DNA of 42,681 nucleotides, from NCBI GenBank assembly GCA_017482485.1, contig JAFUMV010000131.1, positions 1 to 42,681 of the forward strand, read 5' to 3'. Shown here piece after piece: positions 8,258-17,285 of this stretch. The notes below the pieces were generated by a model that saw only the letters and a program-made list of their open reading frames with translations, was not told where the DNA came from and ran no database searches. Source of the stretch: Lachnospiraceae bacterium (GTDB lineage Bacteria > Bacillota > Clostridia > Lachnospirales > Lachnospiraceae). Positions within the stretch are counted from its first letter, which is position 1; each line of letters begins with the position of its first letter. The translations under genes and the position numbers were made by a program.

Positions 8258-9153
8258 TGTCGGAAACAGTGATAAAAGCAGAAAACCTCACGAAAGATTA
8301 TGGAAAAAACAGAGGGATATTTCAGGTTGATCTGGATGTAAAAAGGGGCGAGACCTTTGGCTTTATCGGGACAAACGGTTCCGGAAAAACAACAACAATA
8401 AGGAATATGATGGGATTTGTCCGTCCTGATAATGGAAAGGTGAGCATTTTAGATAAAGATGCCTGGAGAGACGCTACAGAGATCAAAAAGTATGTCAGTT
8501 ATATTCCGGGGGAAATCGCCTTTCCGGCGCTGCCTACGGGAACGGCATTTTTGAAGGCACAGGCGGATATGCTTCATGTGAAGGATTTTACCTATATGAA
8601 TCGTCTGCTTAAGCTTTTGCAGCTTGATCCCACAGCGAATTTAAGACGGATGTCAAAAGGAATGAAGCAGAAAACCGCAATTGTGGCGGCGCTGATGGGA
8701 GACAGGGAAATCCTTGTTATGGATGAGCCGACCACGGGCCTGGATCCATTGATGAGAGATGTTTTTCTGGATTTAATGCGGGAGGAAAAGGAAAGAGGAA
8801 AAACCATATTTATGTCGAGTCAGATTATTGATGAAATGGAAGAGATCTGTGACAAAGTTGCAGTCATCAATAATGGACATATTATCGGGATTCTGGACGC
8901 ATGGAGTTACAGGCATGAAGATGTGAAAAATTTTGAAATAGAACTCGCATCATCCGGTGAGATGCAAAAGCTTTGTGAGCAATGGCGGGAAAATCTGAAG
9001 GTCAATGAAGACGGCAGAAGCTGCACCGTTGCCGTGGAAAAGAAAAACACGGGAAAGCTGCTGGCTGTTTTGAAAAATTTCCGGATTGTTTCCCTGCACG
9101 AAAAGCATAAAGCTTTAGCAGATGCATTTAAAGAATTATATAGATCAGAATAG
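8257..9153 (+). CDS. ABC exporter ATP-binding protein 2
   Basis: 298 residues, clearly a paralog of the preceding ATPase: both open with a V-x-NLTKDYG-type segment and share PGEIA after Walker A. Walker A is GTNGSGKTT, signature MSKGMKQKT, Walker B ILVMDEPTTGLDP. It overlaps the first ATPase by one base and is followed 15 bases later by the single permease gene. Two different ATPases with one permease suggest a heterodimeric nucleotide-binding pair, or alternative partners. Confidence 0.9.
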   Translation: MSETVIKAENLTKDYGKNRGIFQVDLDVKRGETFGFIGTNGSGKTTTIRNMMGFVRPDNGKVSILDKDAWRDATEIKKYVSYIPGEIAFPALPTGTAFLKAQADMLHVKDFTYMNRLLKLLQLDPTANLRRMSKGMKQKTAIVAALMGDREILVMDEPTTGLDPLMRDVFLDLMREEKERGKTIFMSSQIIDEMEEICDKVAVINNGHIIGILDAWSYRHEDVKNFEIELASSGEMQKLCEQWRENLKVNEDGRSCTVAVEKKNTGKLLAVLKNFRIVSLHEKHKALADAFKELYRSE

Positions 9154-9168
9154 AAAAGAGGAATTGAA

Positions 9169-10362
9169 ATGAAAAAAGGAAGTAATGTGTTGTTTTCTAT
9201 GCCGCTCATGAAACAGAACATAAAAAGCAACTGGGTTTTGACGGTTGTGATTGTGATTGTCATGATTTTAATGAGTACAGTAATCAATTATGCCACGAGC
9301 ATTATGAGTGACAGCGAAGGCACTGTCTCGGAAGAGGTTCAGGAGGTAAAAGAAGATTTTTATTCTTATTTGTTTGCCATGGCGGCATTTAATTCGGCTT
9401 CCGGGGCGCAGTTATCCTATGAAAATTTCAGAGACACTACAGATAAAACCGTGTATGACAGCGCATTTCAGATGGTATCCATGCAGGCGGAGGAGAATTT
9501 TACCGTAGAAGAACTGGAAGATATTGTTCATACCCTGGAGGCAGAAGGGGTGTCTTTGGATAATTGTGTGCAGCAGTTTGAGTATATTTATGCTCTGCAG
9601 CAGTCAAAAGGGTGTTTCAGCGGTAATGACCTCACTTTGGAGGAAATGATGCAGATCATGCTGGACAGCATGGGAGTACCTTCCGATTTGATTGAAAGCA
9701 TGAGTGAAATGGACACCGGCAGTATGATCAATCAGATGTATTATACAGTTACCGGATTGCTGCCGATTTTACTCTATATTGTGATTGTTGCAAATGGATT
9801 GATTGTAAATCAGGTGGATCACGGCTCCATGGCATATGTGCTGTCAACGCCCACAAAGCGTTTGGCTATTGTTATTACCCAGGCAGTATTCATGATCATC
9901 ACCCCCTTACTGATGCTCGGAATTGTATGCGCTTCCAGAATTTTGAGCAATCATATTATCTATGGGGATGCAGAGGTGCTAAAGACAGTGATGCTCTATC
10001 TGGGAATGTATATTTTGATAGAGTCGATCGCGGGAATCTGTTATATGGGCAGCTGCATCTTTAACTACAGCAGAAAAGCGACTGCTTTTGGCGGCGGTCT
10101 GACCGTATGGTTTTTCCTTGCTTCTTTACTCGGAATGTTCGGAACCAAAGATCTGGTAAATATGGGCGTAGGAGTTGAGGAATTAGGTGTTTTTAATCAA
10201 CTGACCCTGATCGGTTTGTATGATATAAACGCAATTGGTACGATCGCGACGGATGAACCGGATGATTCGTTTGTGTGGAAATTGGCTGTGCTTGGAGTGA
10301 TCGCGCTGGTAACCTATGTGACAGGCGCTGTCAGATTCCAGAAAAAGGATTTGCCGTTATAA
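9169..10362 (+). CDS. ABC-2 type exporter permease
   Basis: 397 residues. One membrane helix lies near residues 20-42 (WVLTVVIVIVMILMSTVI), followed by a large, acidic extracytoplasmic domain to about residue 190 and then five further hydrophobic segments. A NQVDHGSMAYVLSTPTKR segment after the second helix is typical of ABC-2 permeases. An AAAGAGGAATTGAA stretch before the ATG gives the ribosome site. With the two ATPases it should form an exporter; the substrate is unknown, and the divergent TetR gene points to toxic small molecules or lipids. Confidence 0.85.
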   Translation: MKKGSNVLFSMPLMKQNIKSNWVLTVVIVIVMILMSTVINYATSIMSDSEGTVSEEVQEVKEDFYSYLFAMAAFNSASGAQLSYENFRDTTDKTVYDSAFQMVSMQAEENFTVEELEDIVHTLEAEGVSLDNCVQQFEYIYALQQSKGCFSGNDLTLEEMMQIMLDSMGVPSDLIESMSEMDTGSMINQMYYTVTGLLPILLYIVIVANGLIVNQVDHGSMAYVLSTPTKRLAIVITQAVFMIITPLLMLGIVCASRILSNHIIYGDAEVLKTVMLYLGMYILIESIAGICYMGSCIFNYSRKATAFGGGLTVWFFLASLLGMFGTKDLVNMGVGVEELGVFNQLTLIGLYDINAIGTIATDEPDDSFVWKLAVLGVIALVTYVTGAVRFQKKDLPL

Positions 10363-10370
10363 GATTGATG

Positions 10371-10398
10371 TTGTGTATGCAAAAAAAATCCGCTATAC
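10371..10398 (+). promoter_or_regulatory. Promoter of the MATE gene
   Basis: TTGTGT (10371-10376), 16 bases, TATACT (10393-10398). It lies just after the exporter permease stop and 56 bases before the chosen MATE start. It repeats the element at 5358-5386 almost exactly. Confidence 0.55.
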
Positions 10399-10453
10399 TA
10401 AGAGACGTTTGGTGCAGAAAGAAAAGTTTCTCACAGAAAGGTTTCAAAAACAA

Positions 10454-11791
10454 ATGAAAAAGTATGAGCTGGATATGACGCAGGGCAGCCTGTGGAAACA
10501 AATCTGGAAATATAGTCTGCCTCTCATGTTTACGAATGTGCTGCAGGTTGTGTTCAATTTGACGGATATTGCTGTGGTGGGACAGTTTGCGGGTTCTAAG
10601 GCACTGGGCAGTGTCGGTTCAACTACCACGCTGGTTACGCTGTTCACCGGTCTGCTGATCGGACTCTCCGGCGGTATCAATGTCCTTGTGGCGCAGGCCA
10701 AAGGCGAGAAAAATGGTCAAAAGACAAGTCAAACCGTACATACGTCCGCACTGATCAGTCTTATAGCCGGTATTTTGGTTTCTATGGTCTGCATTATTTT
10801 TGCCGAACCTATTCTGACAGCCATGAATACAAAACCGGAGCTTTTGGAGGGAGCGGTTCTGTATTTCAGAATTTATTTTCTGGGTGCACCGGCGATTGCT
10901 CTGTATAACTACGGAAATGCGGTGCTCAGTGCCATCGGTGATACCAGACATCCCCTGTATTATCTGTGTATTGCAGGCGTATTAAATGTGATTTTAAATT
11001 TGACCTTTGTAGTTTTATTTCAAATGGGAGTTGCCGGTGTGGCCTTGGCAAGCGCTCTTTCCCAGTGTGTATCTGCGGGACTGCTCATATGGACCCTGCT
11101 TCGCAGCACAGAGGATTATGGTCTGCGCTTAAGCAGGCTTCGTATATCCGCAGGCATCACAGGAAAACTTTTGCGCATCGGCATTCCTTCTGCCATACAG
11201 TATGCTATTTTCCAGTTTGCCAATCTGTTTGTACAGATCGGTGTCAATTCCTTCGATACGGTGATTGTGGAGGGCACTGCAGCCGCTGCCAATGCGGACG
11301 GAATTATATATGAAATGATGGCCGCCTTTTATACGGCGGGAGCCACTTTTATCGGACAGAATTTCGGCGCGGGCAAAAAGGAACGTATTTTGAAAAGTTA
11401 CTTTATCAGCACGATATATGCTGCAGCGCTGGCTCTGATACTGGGGGTAAGCCTGGTATTCTTCGGAAGACCTTTCCTGCGGATCTTTACGGGTGATGCT
11501 GCTGTCATTGAGGCGGGCATGTATCGTCTGACGGTTATGGGATTGAGCTACTGGGTATCTGCCTTTATGGACAGCGCCCTTGCCGCATCCAGAGGTCTGG
11601 GAGAGACCACGGTGCCCACAGTCATTGTGATTATGGGTTCCTGCGTATTTCGACTGATCTGGATTTATACGGTCTTTGCCTTTTTTGGAACAATTGCCTC
11701 GCTGTACCTGCTGTATGTATTCAGCTGGACGATCACAGCTGTTGCGGAAATCTGGTATTTTGCACGGCTGTACAGGAAAAAATGCAGGTGA
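10454..11791 (+). CDS. MATE-family multidrug/cation efflux transporter
   Basis: About 445 residues, with twelve hydrophobic segments in two pseudo-symmetric halves, the usual size for MATE. Typical segments are GSLWKQIWKYSLPLMFTNVLQ at the start (residues 10-30), the VGSTTTLVTLFTGLLIGLSGG region, and GQNFGAGKKERI in the second half. I chose ATG 10454 (KYELDMTQGS follows). A GTG at 10373 keeps the frame open but would place the -10 box inside the gene. A weak AAAGG lies 12 bases upstream of the ATG. It exports drugs or organic cations in exchange for Na+ or H+ (family knowledge). It may share regulation with the exporter upstream, though it has its own promoter. Confidence 0.9.
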   Translation: MKKYELDMTQGSLWKQIWKYSLPLMFTNVLQVVFNLTDIAVVGQFAGSKALGSVGSTTTLVTLFTGLLIGLSGGINVLVAQAKGEKNGQKTSQTVHTSALISLIAGILVSMVCIIFAEPILTAMNTKPELLEGAVLYFRIYFLGAPAIALYNYGNAVLSAIGDTRHPLYYLCIAGVLNVILNLTFVVLFQMGVAGVALASALSQCVSAGLLIWTLLRSTEDYGLRLSRLRISAGITGKLLRIGIPSAIQYAIFQFANLFVQIGVNSFDTVIVEGTAAAANADGIIYEMMAAFYTAGATFIGQNFGAGKKERILKSYFISTIYAAALALILGVSLVFFGRPFLRIFTGDAAVIEAGMYRLTVMGLSYWVSAFMDSALAASRGLGETTVPTVIVIMGSCVFRLIWIYTVFAFFGTIASLYLLYVFSWTITAVAEIWYFARLYRKKCR

Positions 11792-11840
11792 TTTGGAAGC
11801 AGTGCAGCTGGAAAAATCAGTTTAGTGTAAAAATGTTAAA

Positions 11841-11876
11841 ACGCAGAGGGCGCGTTTGCCTTCTCTGCGTTTTTTT
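11841..11876 (+). terminator. Terminator after the MATE gene, probably bidirectional
   Basis: ACGCAGAG (11841-11848) pairs with CTCTGCGT (11863-11870), followed by a run of seven T. On the minus strand the stem is followed by TTTTAAC, so it may also end the convergent AraC-family gene. Confidence 0.85.
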
Positions 11877-11931
11877 GTCAGAAATATTCTTTTTCTATCA
11901 GCTTTCCGCTCATGTGCGTATCCGGCATGGA

Positions 11932-14064
11932 TTACAGGTCGTTGTTTTTACGGGTGGAGCGGGGAGCTTCTCCGAAATAACGCTTGTAGGCTTTATAGAA
12001 TGAATTGGCATTTGTATAGCCTACAGATTCTGCAATTTCCTGTACGGTCAGATAGGTATCCTGAAGCATCTGGTGCGCTTTTTTCATGCGAAGGTCTTCC
12101 ACATATGCCGAAAAAGTCTTCGAAACGCAGGAATTCATGCGCTTTTGAAGGGTTGGCGCAGAAATATGGAAGTAATCGGTGACCATGGAAACACATAGCT
12201 GCTGGTTGCCTATATTTTCATCAATAAAAGCAAAAATATTCTGATCCAGATTTTGCATTTGATTCACATGCTGTTGTTTTAAGCGGATTGTAATCTGTGT
12301 AAAGCATTGCGGCAGCTCAACTTCAAACAGGTACTGAACATTTTCCGCCTTGAAATGAGGAATGGAAACATCCAGGATGTTGTTTTCAAGCTTAATTCTG
12401 ATGAGCGCATAAACGATCATCTGATGGGAATATTTTGCCGTTGCCAGATCCTGGCGGTTATTGGTTAAAAAGCTTGCCGAACCGTTCCGCAGCGCGGATA
12501 TCGCCGACTGCTCATCGCCGTTTTGCAAAGCGAGATAAATGGCCTGAATCTGCTGTATCGAAATCGGTAAATCTCTTCGGTGCGCCGGGGAAGATGAAAA
12601 CTGCTGCAGTGCTATCGTCTCATACTCCAGCTGCTGTAAAGCATCTGAAAGGAGACTGTAGTGGTGATAAATCTGGCTGACCGCAAAACTGATGGATACA
12701 GGATACTGCTCCTGAATATATTTTCTGGCACCTTCCAGCTCTGTAACGGGAGAACTTTCATCATCTGCGGGAAAGAACGCCAGCAAAGCATCCTGACTGT
12801 AGGGGAGCAGGACCATATTCGGAAGCTTTTGCTGAAAATATTGTGTCAGCAGAAGCTGTATGGAATCCTGTGCCTTCGGATTATCATCGGAGGTATACTG
12901 AATCATTGCCAGCTGCCAGTTTGCAGGAAAGTCAGGAAACGCTTCCGCAAAGGACTGGCGGGAGGATTCGTCGTACAGGCCCCTGTACAGGGCTTTTTCC
13001 AGAAGATGAATACGGTTTCGTTCTTTTTGTCCGTCTATAATCTGACTGTAGTCTGATAATTTTACCCCCATTTTTTTAATACCATCAACGATAATATCAG
13101 TAGAATTTCTTTTGAATGAATCCTCGTAAAAATGCCCCGTTTCATATAGTGTTTTGCTGATCAGATTCAGGGGACTCGCAATTCTCCAGGAGAAAAGAGC
13201 AACCCACAGGCAGACTGCAAACAGGATGATGATTAAAAATATTTGCACCAGATGTCTGAATCCGGCCAGATCCTGCTCGATATAACTGTCTGACAGTTTA
13301 AGTTCCAGGCGGATATTCCTTCCTGTACTGCTGGAAACCGTCAGCAACTCGAAGCTGTCTTCGGGGGAACTTCCAATACAGGCCAACAGGGTATCACCAT
13401 GGTACAGCGCTATCTGGCTGGTGTCCAATACTGCATGATCCACAAAGAGCTCTGCCAGCTTCTGAAGCGGATAATGAATGAAGAGATACATGTCCTTTCT
13501 GGCCGAACAGCGGTAGCCGAATGTGACCGCATCATATGCTCCCGCGGCAGTTGTATTAAAGTGTGCGGCAGGCAGGAAACAGTATGTATTTGTAAACATG
13601 TCAAAATAGTTTTCCTCATCACAGCTGAAATAGAAATCGTAAGTGAGATATTCCCGGTTAAAGTAAATTTGTTCCTTTGTAAAAAGAATCCGATCATCCT
13701 GTGTTAAGCCGAAATTTGAAATAAAGCCGTAAGGAGAGGTTAAGGAAGTTGACATAACTTCTCTTAAATCGTTGAGCACGGCGGAATCGATTTCGGCGTG
13801 GGTGTAGTAAAGCTCATTGTAGGCGGGGGTTTTTGAGATGAGATACCCGAAAGCCTGGATGGAATCGATGGAAGCGTCAAGCATCTGCATGCCGTTGTTC
13901 AGCTTGTATTGATAGTGTTCCACTACGGTAGCACGGTTGATCTGGCGGATGTAAAAATAGCATGGAATATATAAAATATTGGACAAAAAGGAAAAGACAA
14001 GCAGATAGCTAGCTATTTTCATCAGGTGGTTTGTTTTTAATGTATTCCTGGTTTTTTTATCCAT
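11932..14064 (-). CDS. Membrane-anchored AraC-family transcriptional regulator
   Basis: 710 residues. A first membrane helix lies at about residues 17-37, followed by a roughly 230-residue extracytoplasmic sensor (Cache-like by position) and a second helix at about 271-293 (IFLIIILFAVCLWVALF). A cytoplasmic region with a HAMP-like start comes next. The AraC DNA-binding domain occupies roughly the last 100 residues: YFHISAPTLQKRM is the first helix-turn-helix and VQEIAESVGYTNANSFYKAY the second. This is the YesN/one-component type found beside Lpl-class sugar importers. It is divergent from the Lpl-type operon starting near 14412 and very likely activates it in response to an external sugar or to the loaded binding protein. 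Confidence 0.9.
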   Translation of the reverse strand: MDKKTRNTLKTNHLMKIASYLLVFSFLSNILYIPCYFYIRQINRATVVEHYQYKLNNGMQMLDASIDSIQAFGYLISKTPAYNELYYTHAEIDSAVLNDLREVMSTSLTSPYGFISNFGLTQDDRILFTKEQIYFNREYLTYDFYFSCDEENYFDMFTNTYCFLPAAHFNTTAAGAYDAVTFGYRCSARKDMYLFIHYPLQKLAELFVDHAVLDTSQIALYHGDTLLACIGSSPEDSFELLTVSSSTGRNIRLELKLSDSYIEQDLAGFRHLVQIFLIIILFAVCLWVALFSWRIASPLNLISKTLYETGHFYEDSFKRNSTDIIVDGIKKMGVKLSDYSQIIDGQKERNRIHLLEKALYRGLYDESSRQSFAEAFPDFPANWQLAMIQYTSDDNPKAQDSIQLLLTQYFQQKLPNMVLLPYSQDALLAFFPADDESSPVTELEGARKYIQEQYPVSISFAVSQIYHHYSLLSDALQQLEYETIALQQFSSSPAHRRDLPISIQQIQAIYLALQNGDEQSAISALRNGSASFLTNNRQDLATAKYSHQMIVYALIRIKLENNILDVSIPHFKAENVQYLFEVELPQCFTQITIRLKQQHVNQMQNLDQNIFAFIDENIGNQQLCVSMVTDYFHISAPTLQKRMNSCVSKTFSAYVEDLRMKKAHQMLQDTYLTVQEIAESVGYTNANSFYKAYKRYFGEAPRSTRKNNDL

Positions 14065-14103
14065 AGAAAGCTGTTCTCCTTTTGTTTTGGTTGTAAAGCA
14101 GCG

Positions 14104-14134
14104 CCACCCTGCGAATCTGCGGTTCGCAGGGTGG
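14104..14134. other. Perfect 12-base hairpin in the AraC/ABC intergenic region (14065-14411)
   Basis: CCACCCTGCGAA (14104-14115) and TTCGCAGGGTGG (14123-14134) surround a 7-base loop. There is no T run on either strand, so it is not a standard terminator. It sits 39 bases upstream of the AraC-family start, in its probable 5' leader. The remaining 277 bases to 14411 are A- and G-rich; I see no confident -35/-10 pair there and no other gene. Confidence 0.6.
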
Positions 14135-14411
14135 CTTCATTATACCAAAAATCGGGATGGTTTACAAATTGCGGGGAGCGGGGTGGAAAAAACAAAAATT
14201 GTGCAAATCATCTAAATATTGTTTCCTGAAAGAGAATGTTTAAACGGAATATTTGGTAAAAATGCACATGTATTTTCGGGAAAAAAGTGAAATGTGGAAA
14301 AATGGAAAATATGAGGAAAATAGAAAACCGGTCATGTTTTCGGGAGTGTAGGGCACAAAGCACGGGGCAATCCACAGGTGTTATGGGGCAAAAATTCTGC
14401 CGGGAAACCGT

Positions 14412-16286
14412 GTGAAGAATGGAAAAAAAGTAAATGAGGAAAAAAGAAAATTAGCGGAGAAGGTGAGACGCTTTTCTTTATTTCAACTTGTGGGCGGATC
14501 CTCTGATGCATATAATTCACCTTATCAGACGTCTGCAAGCGAAAAAAGAAAAACGAGAAAGGAATGTGCAACGAGGACAACAAGACTTAGTGCGATGCTC
14601 TTGGCAACAACACTTTGCGGTTCCATGCTGACTGCCTGTGGTAACTCTGAAAGCGCTGATGACAGCGGTGCTGCTGCAGAAAGAAAAACAGAAGAAACAA
14701 AAGCGGAGGAAACAGTAAGCGCAGCGACCGAAGCGGAGGAAGATGTTGTATTGACAGTCTGGGTACCGGACAGTATGCGTATTGAGGATTGGCAGACAAA
14801 TTCCATGACCTTATGGTTTGAAGAACAGCTGGGCTACGATCTGGATATCGTTCCGTTATCTTCAGAAGATTATATTACGAAAGTGAATATGGCTCTGACT
14901 GCCGGCAACATCGAAGACCTTCCGGACGTGATCATGGGTACATTCGGAGGCAGCACAGCTTTTAATGACTCTTATGTATGGTCCTGGGCACAGGCTGAAA
15001 CGATTGTTCCTCTGACCGAATACTATAATGATCCCGAACTCACTGTAAATATCAAAGAAGCGATTGAGCGTACCGGCGTGGATTACACGCAGCAGATCGT
15101 TTCCCCTGACGGCAATATTTACGGTGTTGCTTCCTATAACCAGTCCTACGGAAATGAGTATGTGGATAAGCTCTGGATTTACGAGCCCTGGCTGGAAGCG
15201 CTGGGAGCAGAGGTTCCGACTACAACAGATGAGTTTTATGAGGTGCTCAAACAGGTGAGCGAAACCGATCTGAACGGAAACGGCAAAAAAGATGAAATCG
15301 GAATGCTGGGTTCCAACGATACTTATGCAAACTACATCAAAGTTATCATGAACGGCTTTGTTTATTCCGGCGATCCCCAGTACAGAGTAGTAGAAGACGG
15401 CACTGTTTCTGCTGCATATACCACAGACGAATGGAAAGAAGGCCTGAAATTCCTGAAGAAGATGTTTGAGGAAGGTCTGATCGCTCCTGAAAGTCTGACC
15501 ATGACAGATGATCAGTATGACACCTTATATTACAGCGAAGTTCCGATGGTATTCTCCTTTGTTCAGGCTTCCCCCGGCATGGTTACCAGCGAATACAGAA
15601 AAGGAGACGAATATACCGCAATCGATACGCTGACCGGTCCGAACGGAGTAAATTATGCTTCTTATACGCCTTCTGTTGCAAACACAACGATGGTAGTTAC
15701 TGCAAACTGTGAAAATCCGAAAGCTGCTTTCCGTCTTGGTGACCTGATGAGCTGTGAGTATATCGGTATCAGCCAGCGTTGGGGTGAAGAAGGCGTTGAC
15801 TGGGATTACGTTAAGAATCTTGAAGATTCCTCCAACTATACCGCATCCGTTGAAGGCTTTGAAATGTCCATTTACACCTATGACGATGCTGAATTCTGGA
15901 GCGGTACCGAGGCTGCTAACAGAAGCTGGAGACAGACAGGACCTTATGTACGTCAGTATGGAATCGCAAACGGATGGGCTATGGCGGCGGACGGCGCAGA
16001 TGAATTTACCAAGAAGGTAAATGCTGCAATGACATTATATCAGACCAGCGGCCATGCACCTGCTGAAGTGATTCCGAAACTGATCTACACAGAAGAAGAG
16101 ACCGAGATCGTTTCTGAAGTGGAAAGTGTTTTAAAATCTTATGTGGATGAATGTCTTGCAAGTTTCGTGACAGGCACTAAGGATATTGATTCCGAGTGGG
16201 CTGCTTACCTGGCTGAACTGGACAAGATCGGCTTAGGCGAATACCTTGAAGTGGTTCAGGGTGTATATGACCGTATGTACAAGTAA
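14412..16286 (+). CDS. Extracellular solute-binding lipoprotein, LplA-like (start uncertain)
   Basis: The mature part is a large (about 550-residue) family 1 binding protein of the LplA/oligosaccharide class: VVLTVWVPDS opens the domain, WLEALGAEVPTTTDEFYEVL and a DLNGNGKKDEIG calcium-site-like loop follow, and YDRMYK ends it. The lipobox MLTAC has its Cys at residue 76 of the open frame, far too deep for a normal signal peptide. The stretch RTTRLSAMLLATTLCGSMLT (residues 55-74) is a standard lipoprotein signal, so the real start should lie near 14565. No in-frame ATG, GTG or TTG exists there, but an out-of-frame ATG at 14564 has a good AGAAAGG site. Either a GTG at 14412 is used or a one-base shift exists near the start. 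The end is firm. Confidence 0.8.
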   Translation: MKNGKKVNEEKRKLAEKVRRFSLFQLVGGSSDAYNSPYQTSASEKRKTRKECATRTTRLSAMLLATTLCGSMLTACGNSESADDSGAAAERKTEETKAEETVSAATEAEEDVVLTVWVPDSMRIEDWQTNSMTLWFEEQLGYDLDIVPLSSEDYITKVNMALTAGNIEDLPDVIMGTFGGSTAFNDSYVWSWAQAETIVPLTEYYNDPELTVNIKEAIERTGVDYTQQIVSPDGNIYGVASYNQSYGNEYVDKLWIYEPWLEALGAEVPTTTDEFYEVLKQVSETDLNGNGKKDEIGMLGSNDTYANYIKVIMNGFVYSGDPQYRVVEDGTVSAAYTTDEWKEGLKFLKKMFEEGLIAPESLTMTDDQYDTLYYSEVPMVFSFVQASPGMVTSEYRKGDEYTAIDTLTGPNGVNYASYTPSVANTTMVVTANCENPKAAFRLGDLMSCEYIGISQRWGEEGVDWDYVKNLEDSSNYTASVEGFEMSIYTYDDAEFWSGTEAANRSWRQTGPYVRQYGIANGWAMAADGADEFTKKVNAAMTLYQTSGHAPAEVIPKLIYTEEETEIVSEVESVLKSYVDECLASFVTGTKDIDSEWAAYLAELDKIGLGEYLEVVQGVYDRMYK

Positions 16287-16299
16287 ACAGATCTATAAG

Positions 16300-16328
16300 G
16301 GGTGCCGCGGAGAAATCTGGCGGCACCC
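16300..16328 (+). other. Strong hairpin between binding-protein and permease genes
   Basis: GGGTGCCGC (16300-16308) pairs perfectly with GCGGCACCC (16320-16328). Only TT follows, so it is at most a weak terminator. Hairpins in this position commonly stabilise the upstream mRNA so that the binding protein is made in excess over the permeases (general knowledge). Confidence 0.65.
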
Positions 16329-16345
16329 TTGGTTGGGAGAAATAT

Positions 16346-17272
16346 ATGAGATTTGGTAAAAAATTGAAAACAACGCTAAAGCGGGATTGGCAGTTGTACC
16401 TGTTTATGTTGCTCCCGCTTGCCTATTTTATCATCTTTAAATTTGTTCCTATGGGAGGTTTGCAGCTTGCGTTTCGGAATTATACTCCAAAAGGCGGCTT
16501 GTGGAACAGTCCCTGGGTAGGGTTAAAAAATATTCTGAAATTTCTGGAATCTTACCAGTTTGAAAGAGTAGTGAAAAACACGTTTATTTTGTCCGTGTAT
16601 GGTCTTGTTCTGTCCACCATAATTCCGATTGGATTTGCCCTGATCTATAATACGATTGAAAAGCCTCGTTTTAAGAAAATTACGCAGACAATCGTGACGC
16701 TTCCTCATTTCATCTCGGTGGTTGTTCTGGTCGGTATCATGATGCAGCTGTTCAATAACAGAATCGGTATCTATGGCATTATGTATGAAAAATTTTTTGG
16801 TGAATTTCCTGCGGATATTTTTGGAAATCCCAAGGCTTTCAGACATTTGTATGTGTGGAGTTCTGTCTGGCAGAATTTCGGATGGAATGCCATCATTTAT
16901 ATTGCGACTCTGTCAGGGGTAGATGCGGGCTTACACGAGGCTGCCCAGCTGGATGGCGCATCCAGACTGCAGAGAGTATGGCATATCGATTTGCCGTACC
17001 TTACTCCCACGATCATTATCATGACGATCATGGGCATAGGAAACATCATGTCAGTAGGTTTTGAAAAGGCATTTTTGATGCAGAACAACCTGAACCTGGA
17101 ATATTCCGAATTGATATCTACTTATGTTTACAGTGTGGGCTTGTCCGGCACCTATAAGAGTGATTTTTCCTATGCGACTGCAATTGATCTGTTTAATGCC
17201 GTATTGAATCTGGTTCTTATCTTCACTGCAAATAAGATTGCCAGTCGTGTGTCGGATACGAGTTTGTGGTAA
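16346..17272 (+). CDS. ABC transporter permease, LplB type
   Basis: 308 residues with about six membrane helices. The opening WQLYLFMLLPLAYFIIFKFVPM is the signature start of LplB/YteP-type permeases (residues 16-37), and the GGLQLAFRNYTPKGGLW region follows. The EAA-type coupling loop is GLHEAAQLDGASRLQRVWHI. The C-terminus NKIASRVSDTSLW is typical for the class. The gene lies 59 bases after the binding protein, across a hairpin, and is followed closely by its partner. Lpl-type systems import oligosaccharides such as uronide or arabino-oligosaccharides; the substrate here is unknown. Confidence 0.92.
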   Translation: MRFGKKLKTTLKRDWQLYLFMLLPLAYFIIFKFVPMGGLQLAFRNYTPKGGLWNSPWVGLKNILKFLESYQFERVVKNTFILSVYGLVLSTIIPIGFALIYNTIEKPRFKKITQTIVTLPHFISVVVLVGIMMQLFNNRIGIYGIMYEKFFGEFPADIFGNPKAFRHLYVWSSVWQNFGWNAIIYIATLSGVDAGLHEAAQLDGASRLQRVWHIDLPYLTPTIIIMTIMGIGNIMSVGFEKAFLMQNNLNLEYSELISTYVYSVGLSGTYKSDFSYATAIDLFNAVLNLVLIFTANKIASRVSDTSLW

Positions 17273-17285
17273 GGAGATTGATAAG

